The translations under genes were made by a program, and so were the position numbers. A stretch of DNA of 44,022 nt, from positions 136,892-180,913 of the forward strand of contig NZ_SDEA01000006.1 in the NCBI RefSeq assembly GCF_004522155.1. The letters are read 5' to 3'. The stretch comes from Paracoccus luteus. GTDB lineage: Bacteria; Pseudomonadota; Alphaproteobacteria; Rhodobacterales; Rhodobacteraceae. The notes beneath the pieces are model-generated. The model made no database searches and was not told the DNA's origin. It saw only the letters and a program-made list of their open reading frames with translations. Position 1 is the stretch's first letter. Each line of letters begins with the position of its first letter. This document shows, one piece after another, positions 1 through 8,860 of the stretch.

Positions 1-70
1 GAGAGCAGCCGCGGAGCAGGGGCGCAAGAGGGCGCGCCGGGTCTCGCCGCCCGTTGCGCAGCGTCGCCGG
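1..70. other. left edge, no gene recognised
   Basis: The first 70 bases, downstream of the DUF1190 gene stop, show no recognisable coding segment, RNA or terminator. Confidence 0.5.
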
Positions 71-745
71 TCAGCCGCCGACGCTGCGCGCCGCGCCGGT
101 GGCGGTGCGCGCGGTCGCGCCCGCGCCGAACCCGCCGCGCTGCGCCACCTGCGCGCGGGTCATGGGCTGCTGCCCGATGGTGGCGGGCGCGCGGTTGAAG
201 GTCGTCGCCGGCACCCGGCCCGCGCCGGTGTTGCTGGAAAATGTCTGCCCGCCGTTCGGCGTCGAATAGCCGCCGGGCGTGCGCACCATCGGCTGGCTGA
301 ACACCCCGCCGCCGCGCGACAGCATCGACCCCATCATATAGCCCACCAGCAGCGGCATGAAGCTGAACCCGCCCCCGCCCTGTTGTTGCGCCGCCGGGGC
401 GTTCGGATCGACGGGCGCGTTCGGGTCCGCCGCCGCCGTCTGCGCGGGATCGGCCCCGCAGGCCCCCGCGCCGTGTTCCTGTTCGCACAACTCGCGCGAT
501 TCATAGCGCGGCGCGGTTTCCAGATGGGTCTTTTCCGCCTCGGCGAACTGGGTGCGGCAGTCGTCGGCGGTGAACCACAGCCCGCCTTCCTTGGCGGCGG
601 CAAGGCAGGCGTCCAGGTTGGGGAACGCCTGCGCGTCGGTCTTGTCATCCTCGCACGCGGCCAGGGTCAGCACGGCGGCGCCGGCCAGCATCAGCGCGAC
701 GTGGCGCGACCGCTTGCGGCAACGGGGGGGCGACAGGTCGGTCAT
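71..745 (-). CDS. DUF1190 (YgiB-like) lipoprotein
   Basis: A 224-residue protein with a basic N-terminus, a hydrophobic stretch and a lipobox (TLAAC, Cys31), so it is probably exported and lipid-anchored. Residues 35-105 are Cys-containing and resemble the DUF1190/YgiB family. The middle is Gln/Gly/Pro-rich with a short hydrophobic patch (FSFMPLLVGYMMGSML), and the C-terminus is a Gly/Ala/Arg/Thr-rich low-complexity tail. It starts 3 nt after the stop of the upstream ligase gene, so the two are surely one operon. In enterobacteria ygiB and ygiC are likewise adjacent. The role of the family is not known. The family call rests on the overall pattern plus this neighbour. Confidence 0.8.
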   Translation of the reverse strand: MTDLSPPRCRKRSRHVALMLAGAAVLTLAACEDDKTDAQAFPNLDACLAAAKEGGLWFTADDCRTQFAEAEKTHLETAPRYESRELCEQEHGAGACGADPAQTAAADPNAPVDPNAPAAQQQGGGGFSFMPLLVGYMMGSMLSRGGGVFSQPMVRTPGGYSTPNGGQTFSSNTGAGRVPATTFNRAPATIGQQPMTRAQVAQRGGFGAGATARTATGAARSVGG

Positions 746-748
746 GGC

Positions 749-1966
749 TTACCCTTCGATGAAATGCGGCTTGAAGCGGCTGAGGTTGTGGGTGATGCGC
801 GCCCGGTCCTCGCGGATGCCAAGGCCCGCGCAGGCCTGCCCGACCATCCACGCGCCCAGAACCGGGTGGAACCCGTCGAACACCGGCAACGGCGCCAGGA
901 CCTGCACGACCTGCGGGTGATGGGAATAGCTGTCGTCGGGGGCGCGGCCGGTCTCGCGCCCGCCCTCGGTGATGACGACGCCGGACCCTTCGCGCGAAAA
1001 GATCGGCTTGGTGACGTGGCCGCGGGCCAGCGCGGGCCCGGCCTCGGCGATGGCGTCGGCAAAGGGGCTGGGCTCGCCCCGGCGCGCGGCCTCGACGTCG
1101 GCGGCGAAGAACGCGGGCAGCAGGTTCGGGTGGCCGGGGAACATCGACCACAGCAAGGGCAGCAGCCCCTTGTTCGACAGCACCGATTTCCACGGCGGCT
1201 CGATGAACCGGGTCTGCGAGGGTTGCAGGTTCGGCGCGAAGGCGTCGCGCAGCATGTCCTCCCACGGATACAGCTTGAAAAGCGTGCCGATGACGCGGTC
1301 CTTGTCGTCGGCCAGCTGTCCTTCCTCGGTGACACCGATTTCAGTCAGCGCGGTGAAATGCGCGCCCAGTCCCGCCTCGCGCGCGGCCCAGGCGATGGCC
1401 TCGACGGTGGCGTAATCCTCGGGGTTGTCGCGGTCGGCGGCGAAATGCACGTCCTCGCCGGGGGCGCAGATCTCGGCCCAGCGTTCGACAAGCGCCTCGT
1501 GGATGCGGTTGAACTGGTCGGTGTCGGGGGACAGCACGCCCGCGTCGCGGCTTTCCTCGAACCACAGCCACTGGAAGGACGCGGATTCGTAAAGCGAGGT
1601 CGGCGTGTCGGCGTTGTATTCCAGCAGTTTCGCCGGGCCGTGGCCGTCATACGCCAGGTCGAACCGGCCATAAAGCTCGGGCTCGCCTGCGGCCCAGGAC
1701 CGTTCGACGAAATCCCAATAGGGGCGGGGGATGGCCAGCCGCTCCATCCATTCCTCGGACACGACCGCCGCCGCCACCGCCTCGCGGCACATGGCGTGCA
1801 GTTCGGTCGCGGGGTCTTCGATGTCGTCCTCGACCTGGCGCAGGGTCAGGCGATAGGCGCTGGTTTCGTCCCAATAGGGTTCGCCCCCCATGTCGGCGAA
1901 GGTGAAACCCAGTTCGGCGGCGCGGTCGCGCCAGCCGGGACGTTCGGGAAGGTTGATCTTGTGCAT
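749..1966 (-). CDS. glutathionylspermidine synthase family protein (YgiC/YjfC-like ATP-grasp ligase)
   Basis: A 405-residue protein matching the C-terminal synthetase half of glutathionylspermidine synthase, without the N-terminal amidase. Visible signatures are the EYNADTPTSLYE segment near residue 117, the acid-rich centre (a GEDVHFAAD segment) and a C-terminal ATP-grasp-like part with FSREGSGV and GAWMVGQACAGLGIRED. Such proteins are predicted to form an amide bond using ATP, but the substrates of the YgiC group are unknown and glutathionylspermidine itself is not established for them. The ATG at 1966 is preceded by AAGG on the minus strand. It is the first gene of a two-gene operon with the DUF1190 lipoprotein. 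Confidence 0.85.
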   Translation of the reverse strand: MHKINLPERPGWRDRAAELGFTFADMGGEPYWDETSAYRLTLRQVEDDIEDPATELHAMCREAVAAAVVSEEWMERLAIPRPYWDFVERSWAAGEPELYGRFDLAYDGHGPAKLLEYNADTPTSLYESASFQWLWFEESRDAGVLSPDTDQFNRIHEALVERWAEICAPGEDVHFAADRDNPEDYATVEAIAWAAREAGLGAHFTALTEIGVTEEGQLADDKDRVIGTLFKLYPWEDMLRDAFAPNLQPSQTRFIEPPWKSVLSNKGLLPLLWSMFPGHPNLLPAFFAADVEAARRGEPSPFADAIAEAGPALARGHVTKPIFSREGSGVVITEGGRETGRAPDDSYSHHPQVVQVLAPLPVFDGFHPVLGAWMVGQACAGLGIREDRARITHNLSRFKPHFIEG

Positions 1967-2008
1967 GGCGCGCCTTGTTGGTTACCCCGATGTGGCAAGG
2001 GGCGCGCC
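1967..2008. repeat. inverted repeat in the ygiC-like leader
   Basis: GGCGCGCCTTG at 1967-1977 is matched by CAAGGGGCGCGCC at 1996-2008, with a 2-nt bulge and an 18-nt loop. It lies between the putA stop and the start codon of the ligase gene, both on the minus strand. The stem covers the ribosome-binding region of the ligase gene. It could act as a terminator for putA or as a translation-control hairpin. No T-tract is present. Confidence 0.4.
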
Positions 2009-2038
2009 GCGATGCAAGTGCGCCCGCCGCCGGGGCGG

Positions 2039-5000
2039 CTAGCGCGTGGCGGCGGCCCCCAGCGCCTCGCCCGCCAGCAGCGCGGCGTTGCCGCCCGACG
2101 CGGTGGTGTCGATGCAGACATGGCGTTCGGCGACGGCGTGGCCCGCGTCGATGCCGCCGATCAGCGGCAGGATCGGGCCGGGGCGGACGGCCAGCGCGCG
2201 GGCATAGGCGCGGCCGCGTTCCGTATCACCCCACCAGACCGCGCCCCCGAACCCCTGCGCGGCGGTCAGCGCGGACGGGTCGGGCAGGGTGTCCAGCGCG
2301 ACCCCGACGCCGCCCAGCCGCGCCAGCTCGGCCGCCTGCGCCTTGGCGGTGTCATGACCGGGCCCAAGGCACAGCACGGGATCGCGGGGCAGGACGGCCA
2401 GCCGGTTCGATTCGCCCGTGGGGCCGGGCAGGGCGGTGTCGGACAGCGCCGGACGCGGCGCGCGGGCACGGTCGATCAGCGCCTGCACCGATGCGCCGCC
2501 CGGCGGCTGGGGCACGCCCGCAGGGCTGGCGGGCGCGGCGGTGAAGCGGTCCAGATACAGCGGCCCGCCCGCCTTGGGTCCGGTGCCCGACAGCCCCTCG
2601 CCGCCAAAGGGCTGGCTGCCCACGACCGCGCCGATCTGGTTGCGGTTGACATAGATGTTGCCCGCGTGGACCGCGCCCGACAGGCGGTCCGCCCGTGCCT
2701 CGATCCGGCTGTGCAGGCCGAAGGTCAGGCCGTAGCCGCTGGCGTTCACCTCGGCGATCACCCGGTCCAGCCCGTCGGCGGGGAAGGTCGCGACATGGAC
2801 CACGGGGCCGAAGATCTCGCGCCCCATGTCGCCGATGGCCTCGACCCGGATCAGCGTCGGCCCGACGAACCGCGCCGGATCGGGCGAGGGCAGTTCAAGG
2901 ATCACCCGCCCCTCGGCCCGCGCCGCGTCGATATGCGCGCGGATGGCGGCCACCGCGTCCGCGTCGATGACCGGGCCGATGTCGGTGGCGATGTCGGCCG
3001 GATCGCCCACGGTCAGCTCGCGCATCGCGCCCGTCAGCATGTCCAGCACCGGGGCGGCGATGTCGTCCTGCAGATACAGGCAGCGCAGCGCCGAACAGCG
3101 CTGGCCCGCCGACTGAAAGCCGCTGGCCACGATGTCGCGCACCGCCTGTTCGGGCAGGGCGGTCGAATCGACCACCATCGCGTTCAGCCCGCCGGTTTCC
3201 GCGATCAGCGGCGCGGTCGGGTCCAGATGGTCGGCCATGCTGCGCCGGATCGCCTGCGCGGTGTCGGTGCCGCCGGTAAAGACGACGCCCGCCACGCGGG
3301 GATCGGCGGACAGCGCCGCGCCCACCGTCGCGCCGTCGCCCGGCAACAGTTGCAGCGCGGCGGCGGGGACGCCCGCCTGCAGCATCAGCCGGGTCGCCAG
3401 ATGCGCGATCAGCGGCGTCTGTTCGGCGGGCTTGGCCAGCACCGCGTTGCCCGCCGCCAGCGCGCCCGCGATCTGGCCGGTGAAGATCGCCAGCGGAAAG
3501 TTCCACGGGCTGATCGCCGCGAAGACGCCGCGCGCGGGGTGGCGCAGGGCCGGGGCACCTGCCGCGTAATAGCGCAGGAAGTCCACGGCCTCGCGCAGTT
3601 CGTTGACGGCGTCGGACCAGGTCTTGCCCGCCTCGCGCGTCAGCAGGGCCATGATCTCGGGCGCGTGCTGTTCGTAAAGATCGGCGGCGCGGCGCAGGGT
3701 CTCGGCGCGCTGCGCCGCCCCCGCGGTCCACGGCCGGGCGGCGTCGATGGCGGCGGCGACCTGCGGGGCCGTGGCGTCGGCGACGGTGCCCGCCGCCGCG
3801 CCGGTGGCGGGGTTCGGGACCGGGCGGGCGGGGCCGTCCGGCACCGGCGCCGCAAGGATCGGCGCCGCGGCCGGCAGGTCGCCCATGTGGGCCGCGCGCG
3901 CCCCCTGCATCGCCGCCAGAACCGGCCGGTCGGCCAGATCGACCCCGGCCGAGTTTTCCCGCTGCGGCGCGAACAGCGCGGGGCCGCGCGCCAGCGCCGG
4001 GTTCTCGACCTGCGCCAGCGTCTCCACCGCGGTCAGCGGGCAGGCGGCGACCGTCGCGGGGGGGATCGCCTCGTCCACGATCTGGTTGACGAACGACGAG
4101 TTCGCCCCGTTTTCCAGCAGCCGCCGCACGAGATAGGCCAGCAGCTCGCGGTGCGCGCCGACGGGGGCATAGATGCGCAGGCGGGTGCCGCGGTCGGCCT
4201 GCACGATGCGGTGCAGGTTCTCGCCCATGCCGTGCAGGCGCTGGAACTCGAACGGTTTGTCCCCGGCCATGTCCAGGACGGCGGCGACGGTGTGGGCGTT
4301 GTGGGTGGCGAACTGGGGATAGATGCGGTCGGTCATGCCCAGCAGCTTGCGGGCCAGCCCGACATAGCTTGCGTCGGTCGCGATCTTGCGGGTGAACACG
4401 GGGAAATCGGGCAGCCCCAGCACCTGCGCGCGTTTGATCTCGGCGTCCCAATAGGCACCCTTGACCAGCCGCACCATCAGCCTGCGGTCCGTCCGCACCG
4501 CCAGGTCGTGCAGCCAGTCGATGACTGGCCCGGCGCGGCGGCCATAGGCCTGCACGACGACGCCAAAGCCGTCCCAGCCCGCCAGGCGGCGGTCGGCCAG
4601 CACCGCCTCGATCACCTGCAGCGACAGGGTCAGGCGGAACGATTCCTCGGCGTCGATGGTCAGGGCCATGTCGGCGGCCGCCGCCGCGCGGGCCAGCCGC
4701 GCCAGCACGGGCACAAGCTCGGCCATGACGCGGCCTTCCTGCGCCGTCTCATACCGCGGGTGCAGCGCCGACAGCTTGACCGAGATGCCGGGGTTGTCGC
4801 GCACCGCGCCGGGCTTGCAGGCCCGCGCGATGGCCGCGATGGCGCGGGCATAGGCGTCGGCATAGCGGTCGGCGTCGCCCTGCGTCATCGCGGCCTCGCC
4901 CAGCATGTCATAGCTGTGGGTGGCGGTCGGCGTCTCGCGGGCGCGGTCCATCGCGTCCTGAATGGTCTGGCCCCGCACGAACTGGCGGCCCATCTCGCGC

Positions 5001-5476
5001 ATGGCGCGGGTGACGGCGGCGCGGATCACCGGCTGGCCCAGCCGGCGCACCGCGCCCCGGATCAGCCCGGCGTGGCGGCGGTCCAGCACGCCGCCGGTCA
5101 GCATCAGCCCGCGGGTGGACAGGTTGACCATGCGCGACCGCGACCGGCCCTTGTGGCTGGACCAGTCGGCGGGCGCGATCTTGTCGGCGATCAGCGCGTC
5201 CGAAGTCTCGGCGTCGGGCACCCGCAACAGCGCCTCGGCCAACGTCATCAGGGCCAGCCCCTCGTCGGTGGACAGGCCGTATTCGGCCAGGAACACCTCC
5301 ATCATGCCGGGGTGCAGGTCGGCGCGGATGCGGGCGACCAGATCGGCCCCGGCGGCCGCGATGCGCGCCCGGTCGGCGGACGACAGCGCGGCCTGCGCGA
5401 TCAGGTCGCGGATCAGCGGCGGTTCGGGCGCAAGCGTGGCGGCGTCGATGGCGGAAAGGGCGGTGGTATAGGTCAT
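2039..5476 (-). CDS. putA: bifunctional proline dehydrogenase / L-glutamate gamma-semialdehyde dehydrogenase
   Basis: PutA oxidises proline to glutamate in two steps: FAD-dependent proline dehydrogenase, then NAD-dependent P5C/semialdehyde dehydrogenase. The ATG at 5476 (after AGGGA) gives 1145 residues. The frame stays open further upstream, but that part overlaps the divergent regulator and looks non-coding. The PRODH half (about 30-440) contains RLVKGAYWDAEIKRAQ and HNAHTVAAVLD. The aldehyde dehydrogenase half (about 500-960) contains SPWNFPLAIFTGQI, ETGGLNAMVVD and the catalytic-Cys segment SAGQRCSALRC. A further C-terminal domain ends with CIDTTASGGNAALLA. There is no N-terminal ribbon-helix-helix, so this is a type-B PutA like that of Rhodobacter capsulatus, and repression must come from a separate regulator. 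The divergent Lrp-type gene fits that role. Confidence 0.97.
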   Translation of the reverse strand: MTYTTALSAIDAATLAPEPPLIRDLIAQAALSSADRARIAAAGADLVARIRADLHPGMMEVFLAEYGLSTDEGLALMTLAEALLRVPDAETSDALIADKIAPADWSSHKGRSRSRMVNLSTRGLMLTGGVLDRRHAGLIRGAVRRLGQPVIRAAVTRAMREMGRQFVRGQTIQDAMDRARETPTATHSYDMLGEAAMTQGDADRYADAYARAIAAIARACKPGAVRDNPGISVKLSALHPRYETAQEGRVMAELVPVLARLARAAAAADMALTIDAEESFRLTLSLQVIEAVLADRRLAGWDGFGVVVQAYGRRAGPVIDWLHDLAVRTDRRLMVRLVKGAYWDAEIKRAQVLGLPDFPVFTRKIATDASYVGLARKLLGMTDRIYPQFATHNAHTVAAVLDMAGDKPFEFQRLHGMGENLHRIVQADRGTRLRIYAPVGAHRELLAYLVRRLLENGANSSFVNQIVDEAIPPATVAACPLTAVETLAQVENPALARGPALFAPQRENSAGVDLADRPVLAAMQGARAAHMGDLPAAAPILAAPVPDGPARPVPNPATGAAAGTVADATAPQVAAAIDAARPWTAGAAQRAETLRRAADLYEQHAPEIMALLTREAGKTWSDAVNELREAVDFLRYYAAGAPALRHPARGVFAAISPWNFPLAIFTGQIAGALAAGNAVLAKPAEQTPLIAHLATRLMLQAGVPAAALQLLPGDGATVGAALSADPRVAGVVFTGGTDTAQAIRRSMADHLDPTAPLIAETGGLNAMVVDSTALPEQAVRDIVASGFQSAGQRCSALRCLYLQDDIAAPVLDMLTGAMRELTVGDPADIATDIGPVIDADAVAAIRAHIDAARAEGRVILELPSPDPARFVGPTLIRVEAIGDMGREIFGPVVHVATFPADGLDRVIAEVNASGYGLTFGLHSRIEARADRLSGAVHAGNIYVNRNQIGAVVGSQPFGGEGLSGTGPKAGGPLYLDRFTAAPASPAGVPQPPGGASVQALIDRARAPRPALSDTALPGPTGESNRLAVLPRDPVLCLGPGHDTAKAQAAELARLGGVGVALDTLPDPSALTAAQGFGGAVWWGDTERGRAYARALAVRPGPILPLIGGIDAGHAVAERHVCIDTTASGGNAALLAGEALGAAATR

Positions 5477-5548
5477 GTCGCTGTCCCTGTCGGATGGCGC
5501 ATGATAAGCGGCGGCAGGCAGGCCGTTCGGCCAAAGAGAGGCAGACGC

Positions 5549-6052
5549 ATGGCCGTTTCCACCAAAGACGCGGGCGCGCGCGACGCGATCGCGCTGGACC
5601 GCATCGACCGCGCCATTCTGGCCGCGCTGGCCGCCGACGGGCGCATCAGCGTGACCGACCTTGCGGCCCGCGTGGGGCTGTCCAAGACCCCCGTGCAGGC
5701 GCGGATGCGGCGGCTGGAACAGGCGGGCGTGATCCGCGGCTATCGCGCCGTGCTGGACCCGGTGCGGCTGAACGCGGCGCATGTGGCGTTTGTCGAGCTG
5801 AAGCTGTCGGACACGCGCGAGCCGGCGCTGCGCGCCTTTAACCGGGCCGTCATGGCGGTGCCGGAAATCGAGGAATGCCACATGATCGCCGGCGGCTTCG
5901 ATTACCTGCTGAAGGTGCGCACGACCGACATCGCCGCCTATCGCCGGGTGATGGCCGACCGCATCAGCACCCTGCCGCATGTCGCCGCCACCTCGACCTA
6001 TGTCGCGATGGAGGCGGTGAAGGACGCGGGCTCCGTCATTCTGCCGGACTGA
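5549..6052 (+). CDS. putR: Lrp/AsnC family regulator, PutR type
   Basis: A 167-residue Lrp/AsnC protein: an N-terminal winged helix (IDRAILAALAADGRISVTDL, then VGLSKTPVQARMRRLEQAG) and a C-terminal RAM ligand-binding domain containing EIEECHMIAGGFDYLLKV. The ATG at 5549 follows an AAAGAGAGGC ribosome-binding stretch. It is divergent from putA with only 72 bp between start codons. In Rhodobacter capsulatus and Agrobacterium an Lrp-type PutR in this position activates putA when proline is present and represses itself. That function is inferred here from position and family. I could not single out an operator in the intergenic stretch. Confidence 0.9.
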   Translation: MAVSTKDAGARDAIALDRIDRAILAALAADGRISVTDLAARVGLSKTPVQARMRRLEQAGVIRGYRAVLDPVRLNAAHVAFVELKLSDTREPALRAFNRAVMAVPEIEECHMIAGGFDYLLKVRTTDIAAYRRVMADRISTLPHVAATSTYVAMEAVKDAGSVILPD

Positions 6053-6159
6053 ACGGCATTTCGCCCGGGGCGAACACAGGTTCTTGCCCCGCGTTGCGGA
6101 ACAGCGCACAAAAACGCGATCAACCCCGCTGAACGACGGGGACCAACAGGGAGACTGAC

Positions 6160-7752
6160 ATGACCCGATTTTCCCCCCGTGCGATCCTGCTGGCGTCCGC
6201 CATCGCCGTCGCGCCCCTGTCGGCGGCATGGGCCGACACGCCCGCCGACGTGCTGGTCGTCGCCGGGACCATCGACGACATCATCAGCCTGGACCCCGCG
6301 CAGAGCTTCGAGTTCTCGGGCAACGACGTCACGCAGAACCTCTACAGCCGCCTGGTCGATTTCGACCCGCTGAACCTGGAAGCAGGCTTCCAGCCCAGCC
6401 TGGCCGAGAAATGGGAGGTGAGCGAGGACGGCAAGACCATCACCCTGACCCTGCGCGAGGGCGTGACCTTCCAGTCCGGCAACCCCGTCCGGGCCGAAGA
6501 CGCGGCATGGTCGCTGCAGCGCGCGGTCAAGCTGGACAAGTCGCCCGCCTTCATCCTGACCCAGTTCGGCCTGACGCCCGACAACGTGGACCAGATGGTC
6601 AAGGCCGACGGCAACACCGTGTCCATCACGATGGACCAGCCCTATGCCCAGTCCTTCGTGCTGAACTGCCTGTCGGCCAGCGTGGCCAGCGTGATCGACA
6701 AGGAAACGGTCATGCAGCACGTCGAGGGCGAGGACATGGGCAACACCTGGCTGACCACGAACTCGGCCGGGTCGGGCGCCTATGCGCTGGCGGCGTGGCG
6801 TCCGAACGAGGTGGTGCAGCTGACGGCCTTCGACGGGTATTTCGGCGGCGCGCCCAAGATGAAGCGGGTGATCGTCAAGAACGTGCAGGAATCCAGCGCG
6901 CAGCGCCTGCAGCTTGAGGCGGGCGACATCGACGTGGCCCGCAACCTGACCCCCAGCGACATCGAGGGCGTGACCGGCAAGGAGGGGATCGTCATCAAGG
7001 ACGAACCCCGCGGCCGCATCCTGTACATGGGGATGAGCCAGCGCGACCCGATGCTGTCCCAGGCACCGGTGCAGCAGGCCATGCGCCACCTGATCGACTT
7101 CGAGGGGATGGCCAACAGCTTCCTGAAAGGCCAGTGGAAGATCCACCAGAACTTCATCCCCGAGGGGTATCTTGGCGCGTCCGACGAGAACCCGTGGAAA
7201 TACGACGTCGAGGCGGCGAAGAAGATCCTGGCCGACGCCGGCATCACCAACGCGACGATCACGACCAAGGTGCGCGACCTGCGCGAATATCTGGACGTGG
7301 CGCAGACCATCCAGGCGTCGATGGCGCAGGCCGGGCTGACGCTGAACATCGAACAGATGACCGGCGCGCAGGTGCTGGACGCCTATCGCGCCCGCGAGGT
7401 GCCGATCTTTTTGGGCGAATGGGGGCCGGATTACGCCGACCCGCAGACCAACGCCGGCACCTTCGCCTGGAACCCCGACAACGAGGGCAAGGGGTCCACG
7501 CTGGCGTGGCGCAACAGCTATGCCGTGCCCGCCGCCATGCAGGAAACGGTCAAGGCCGCGACGCTGGAAGGCGACAGCGACAAGCGCAAGCAGATGTATC
7601 TGGACATCCAGTCCGAATACCGCGCCGACGCCCCGATCCTGCCGCTGTTCCAGCGCGTCGAACAGGCCGCCATGCGCGACACCGTGCAGGGCTGGTCGGC
7701 GGGCGGGGCCGTGACCTCGGTCATGTATCACCAGGTCACCAAGGGCGAATGA
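6160..7752 (+). CDS. ABC transporter substrate-binding protein, family 5 (peptide/nickel type)
   Basis: A 530-residue periplasmic binding protein of the SBP-5 (DppA/OppA) family. A Sec signal peptide covers residues 1-25 with an AWA-D cleavage site, followed by the typical opening VVAGTIDDIISLDPAQSFEF and a family-type YSRLVDFDPLN segment. It should bind a di- or oligopeptide, or a related small ligand, and deliver it to the membrane proteins encoded next. The ATG at 6160 follows AGGGAGACTGAC, a clear ribosome-binding site. It is the first gene of a complete five-gene importer operon. The ligand cannot be read from the sequence. The nearby proline genes may be coincidence. Confidence 0.93.
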   Translation: MTRFSPRAILLASAIAVAPLSAAWADTPADVLVVAGTIDDIISLDPAQSFEFSGNDVTQNLYSRLVDFDPLNLEAGFQPSLAEKWEVSEDGKTITLTLREGVTFQSGNPVRAEDAAWSLQRAVKLDKSPAFILTQFGLTPDNVDQMVKADGNTVSITMDQPYAQSFVLNCLSASVASVIDKETVMQHVEGEDMGNTWLTTNSAGSGAYALAAWRPNEVVQLTAFDGYFGGAPKMKRVIVKNVQESSAQRLQLEAGDIDVARNLTPSDIEGVTGKEGIVIKDEPRGRILYMGMSQRDPMLSQAPVQQAMRHLIDFEGMANSFLKGQWKIHQNFIPEGYLGASDENPWKYDVEAAKKILADAGITNATITTKVRDLREYLDVAQTIQASMAQAGLTLNIEQMTGAQVLDAYRAREVPIFLGEWGPDYADPQTNAGTFAWNPDNEGKGSTLAWRNSYAVPAAMQETVKAATLEGDSDKRKQMYLDIQSEYRADAPILPLFQRVEQAAMRDTVQGWSAGGAVTSVMYHQVTKGE

Positions 7753-7756
7753 GCCG

Positions 7757-8860
7757 TTGAGCGTGAGCGACCATACCGGGGGGCAGGCCATGCCCCCCGC
7801 ATCCGCCGCCCCCGGTCCCGCGCCGGGATCGGGCCGCATGGCCGCGACCGGGCGGCGCGCCAAGGCGCTGGGCGGCATCCTTTTGTCGCTGGCGCTGACC
7901 CTGCTGGGGCTGCTGCTGGTCACCTTCATCATCGGCCGCGTCATGCCCATCGACCCGGTGCTGAAGGTCGTGGGCGAGCGCGCGACGCCCGCGCAATACG
8001 AGGCTGCGCGCCAGGCGATGGGGCTGGACCAGCCGCTGGTCGTGCAGTTCATCGGCTATATCGGCGACGTGCTGCGGGGCGATTTCGGGCGCTCGATCTC
8101 GACCGGGCATCCGGTGTCGGAAGACCTGCGCCGGGTGTTTCCGGCCACGCTGGAACTGGCGGCGCTGGGCACGCTGATCGGGGTGCTGATCGGCGTCCCG
8201 CTGGGGGTCGTGGCGGCCGCGCGGCGCGGCGGCTGGGTGGACCAGATCGCCCGCGTGGCGGCGCTGGTCGGCTATTCGATGCCGATCTTCTGGCTGGGGC
8301 TGATGGGGCTGCTGGTCTTTTACGGCATCCTCGGCTGGGTCGGCGGGCCGGGGCGGCAGGACATCATCTATGACGGCATGGTCCCCGAGGTGACGCGGCT
8401 TCTGCTGATCGACAGCGCGCTGGCCGGCGACTGGGGCGCGTTCCGCGACGCGTTTTCCCACATCATCCTGCCCGCCAGCCTGCTGGGCTATTTCAGCCTG
8501 GCCTATATCAGCCGCATGACCCGCAGCTTCATGCTGGAACAGCTGTCTGCGGAATACATCACCACCGCGCGGGTCAAGGGCCTGTCGGAACGCCGCGTGG
8601 TCTGGGGCCACGCCTTCCGCAACATCGCCGTGCCGCTGGTCACGGTGATCGCGCTGTCGTTCGGGTCGCTGCTCGAAGGGTCGGTCCTGACCGAGATCAT
8701 CTTCAGCTGGCCCGGCATCGGCAGCTATATCACCAAGACGCTGCTGGCGGGCGACATGAACGCCGTCCTTGGCGGGACCATCGTGGTGGGCGTCTGCTTC
8801 ATCGGGCTGAACGTGCTGTCCGACCTGCTGTATCGCTTCCTTGACCCGAGGGCGGCATGA
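7757..8860 (+). CDS. ABC transporter permease, DppB type
   Basis: Inner-membrane permease of the peptide/nickel family, 367 residues from the TTG at 7757. The first membrane segment lies near residue 40 (LLSLALTLLGLLLVTFIIG), followed by the family's periplasmic part (VMPIDPVLKVVGE, LDQPLVVQFIGYIGD). A cytoplasmic EAA loop near 260-280 (EYITTARVKGLSERRV) contacts the ATPases. The start is uncertain: AAGGGC is well spaced for the TTG, but GTG at 7763, ATG at 7790 or ATG at 7838 would remove a Pro/Ala-rich leader not typical of the family. It lies 4 nt after the binding-protein gene and overlaps the next permease gene by 4 nt. Confidence 0.93.
   Translation: MSVSDHTGGQAMPPASAAPGPAPGSGRMAATGRRAKALGGILLSLALTLLGLLLVTFIIGRVMPIDPVLKVVGERATPAQYEAARQAMGLDQPLVVQFIGYIGDVLRGDFGRSISTGHPVSEDLRRVFPATLELAALGTLIGVLIGVPLGVVAAARRGGWVDQIARVAALVGYSMPIFWLGLMGLLVFYGILGWVGGPGRQDIIYDGMVPEVTRLLLIDSALAGDWGAFRDAFSHIILPASLLGYFSLAYISRMTRSFMLEQLSAEYITTARVKGLSERRVVWGHAFRNIAVPLVTVIALSFGSLLEGSVLTEIIFSWPGIGSYITKTLLAGDMNAVLGGTIVVGVCFIGLNVLSDLLYRFLDPRAA

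Noticed and set aside
383..5548. Very long open frame on the plus strand running opposite to the ligase gene and putA
   Set aside because: It is antisense to putA and the YgiC-like gene, translates to Arg/Gly/Gln/His-rich sequence without domains, and is explained by the high GC content suppressing stops. Only its last part, from 5549, is the real putR gene.
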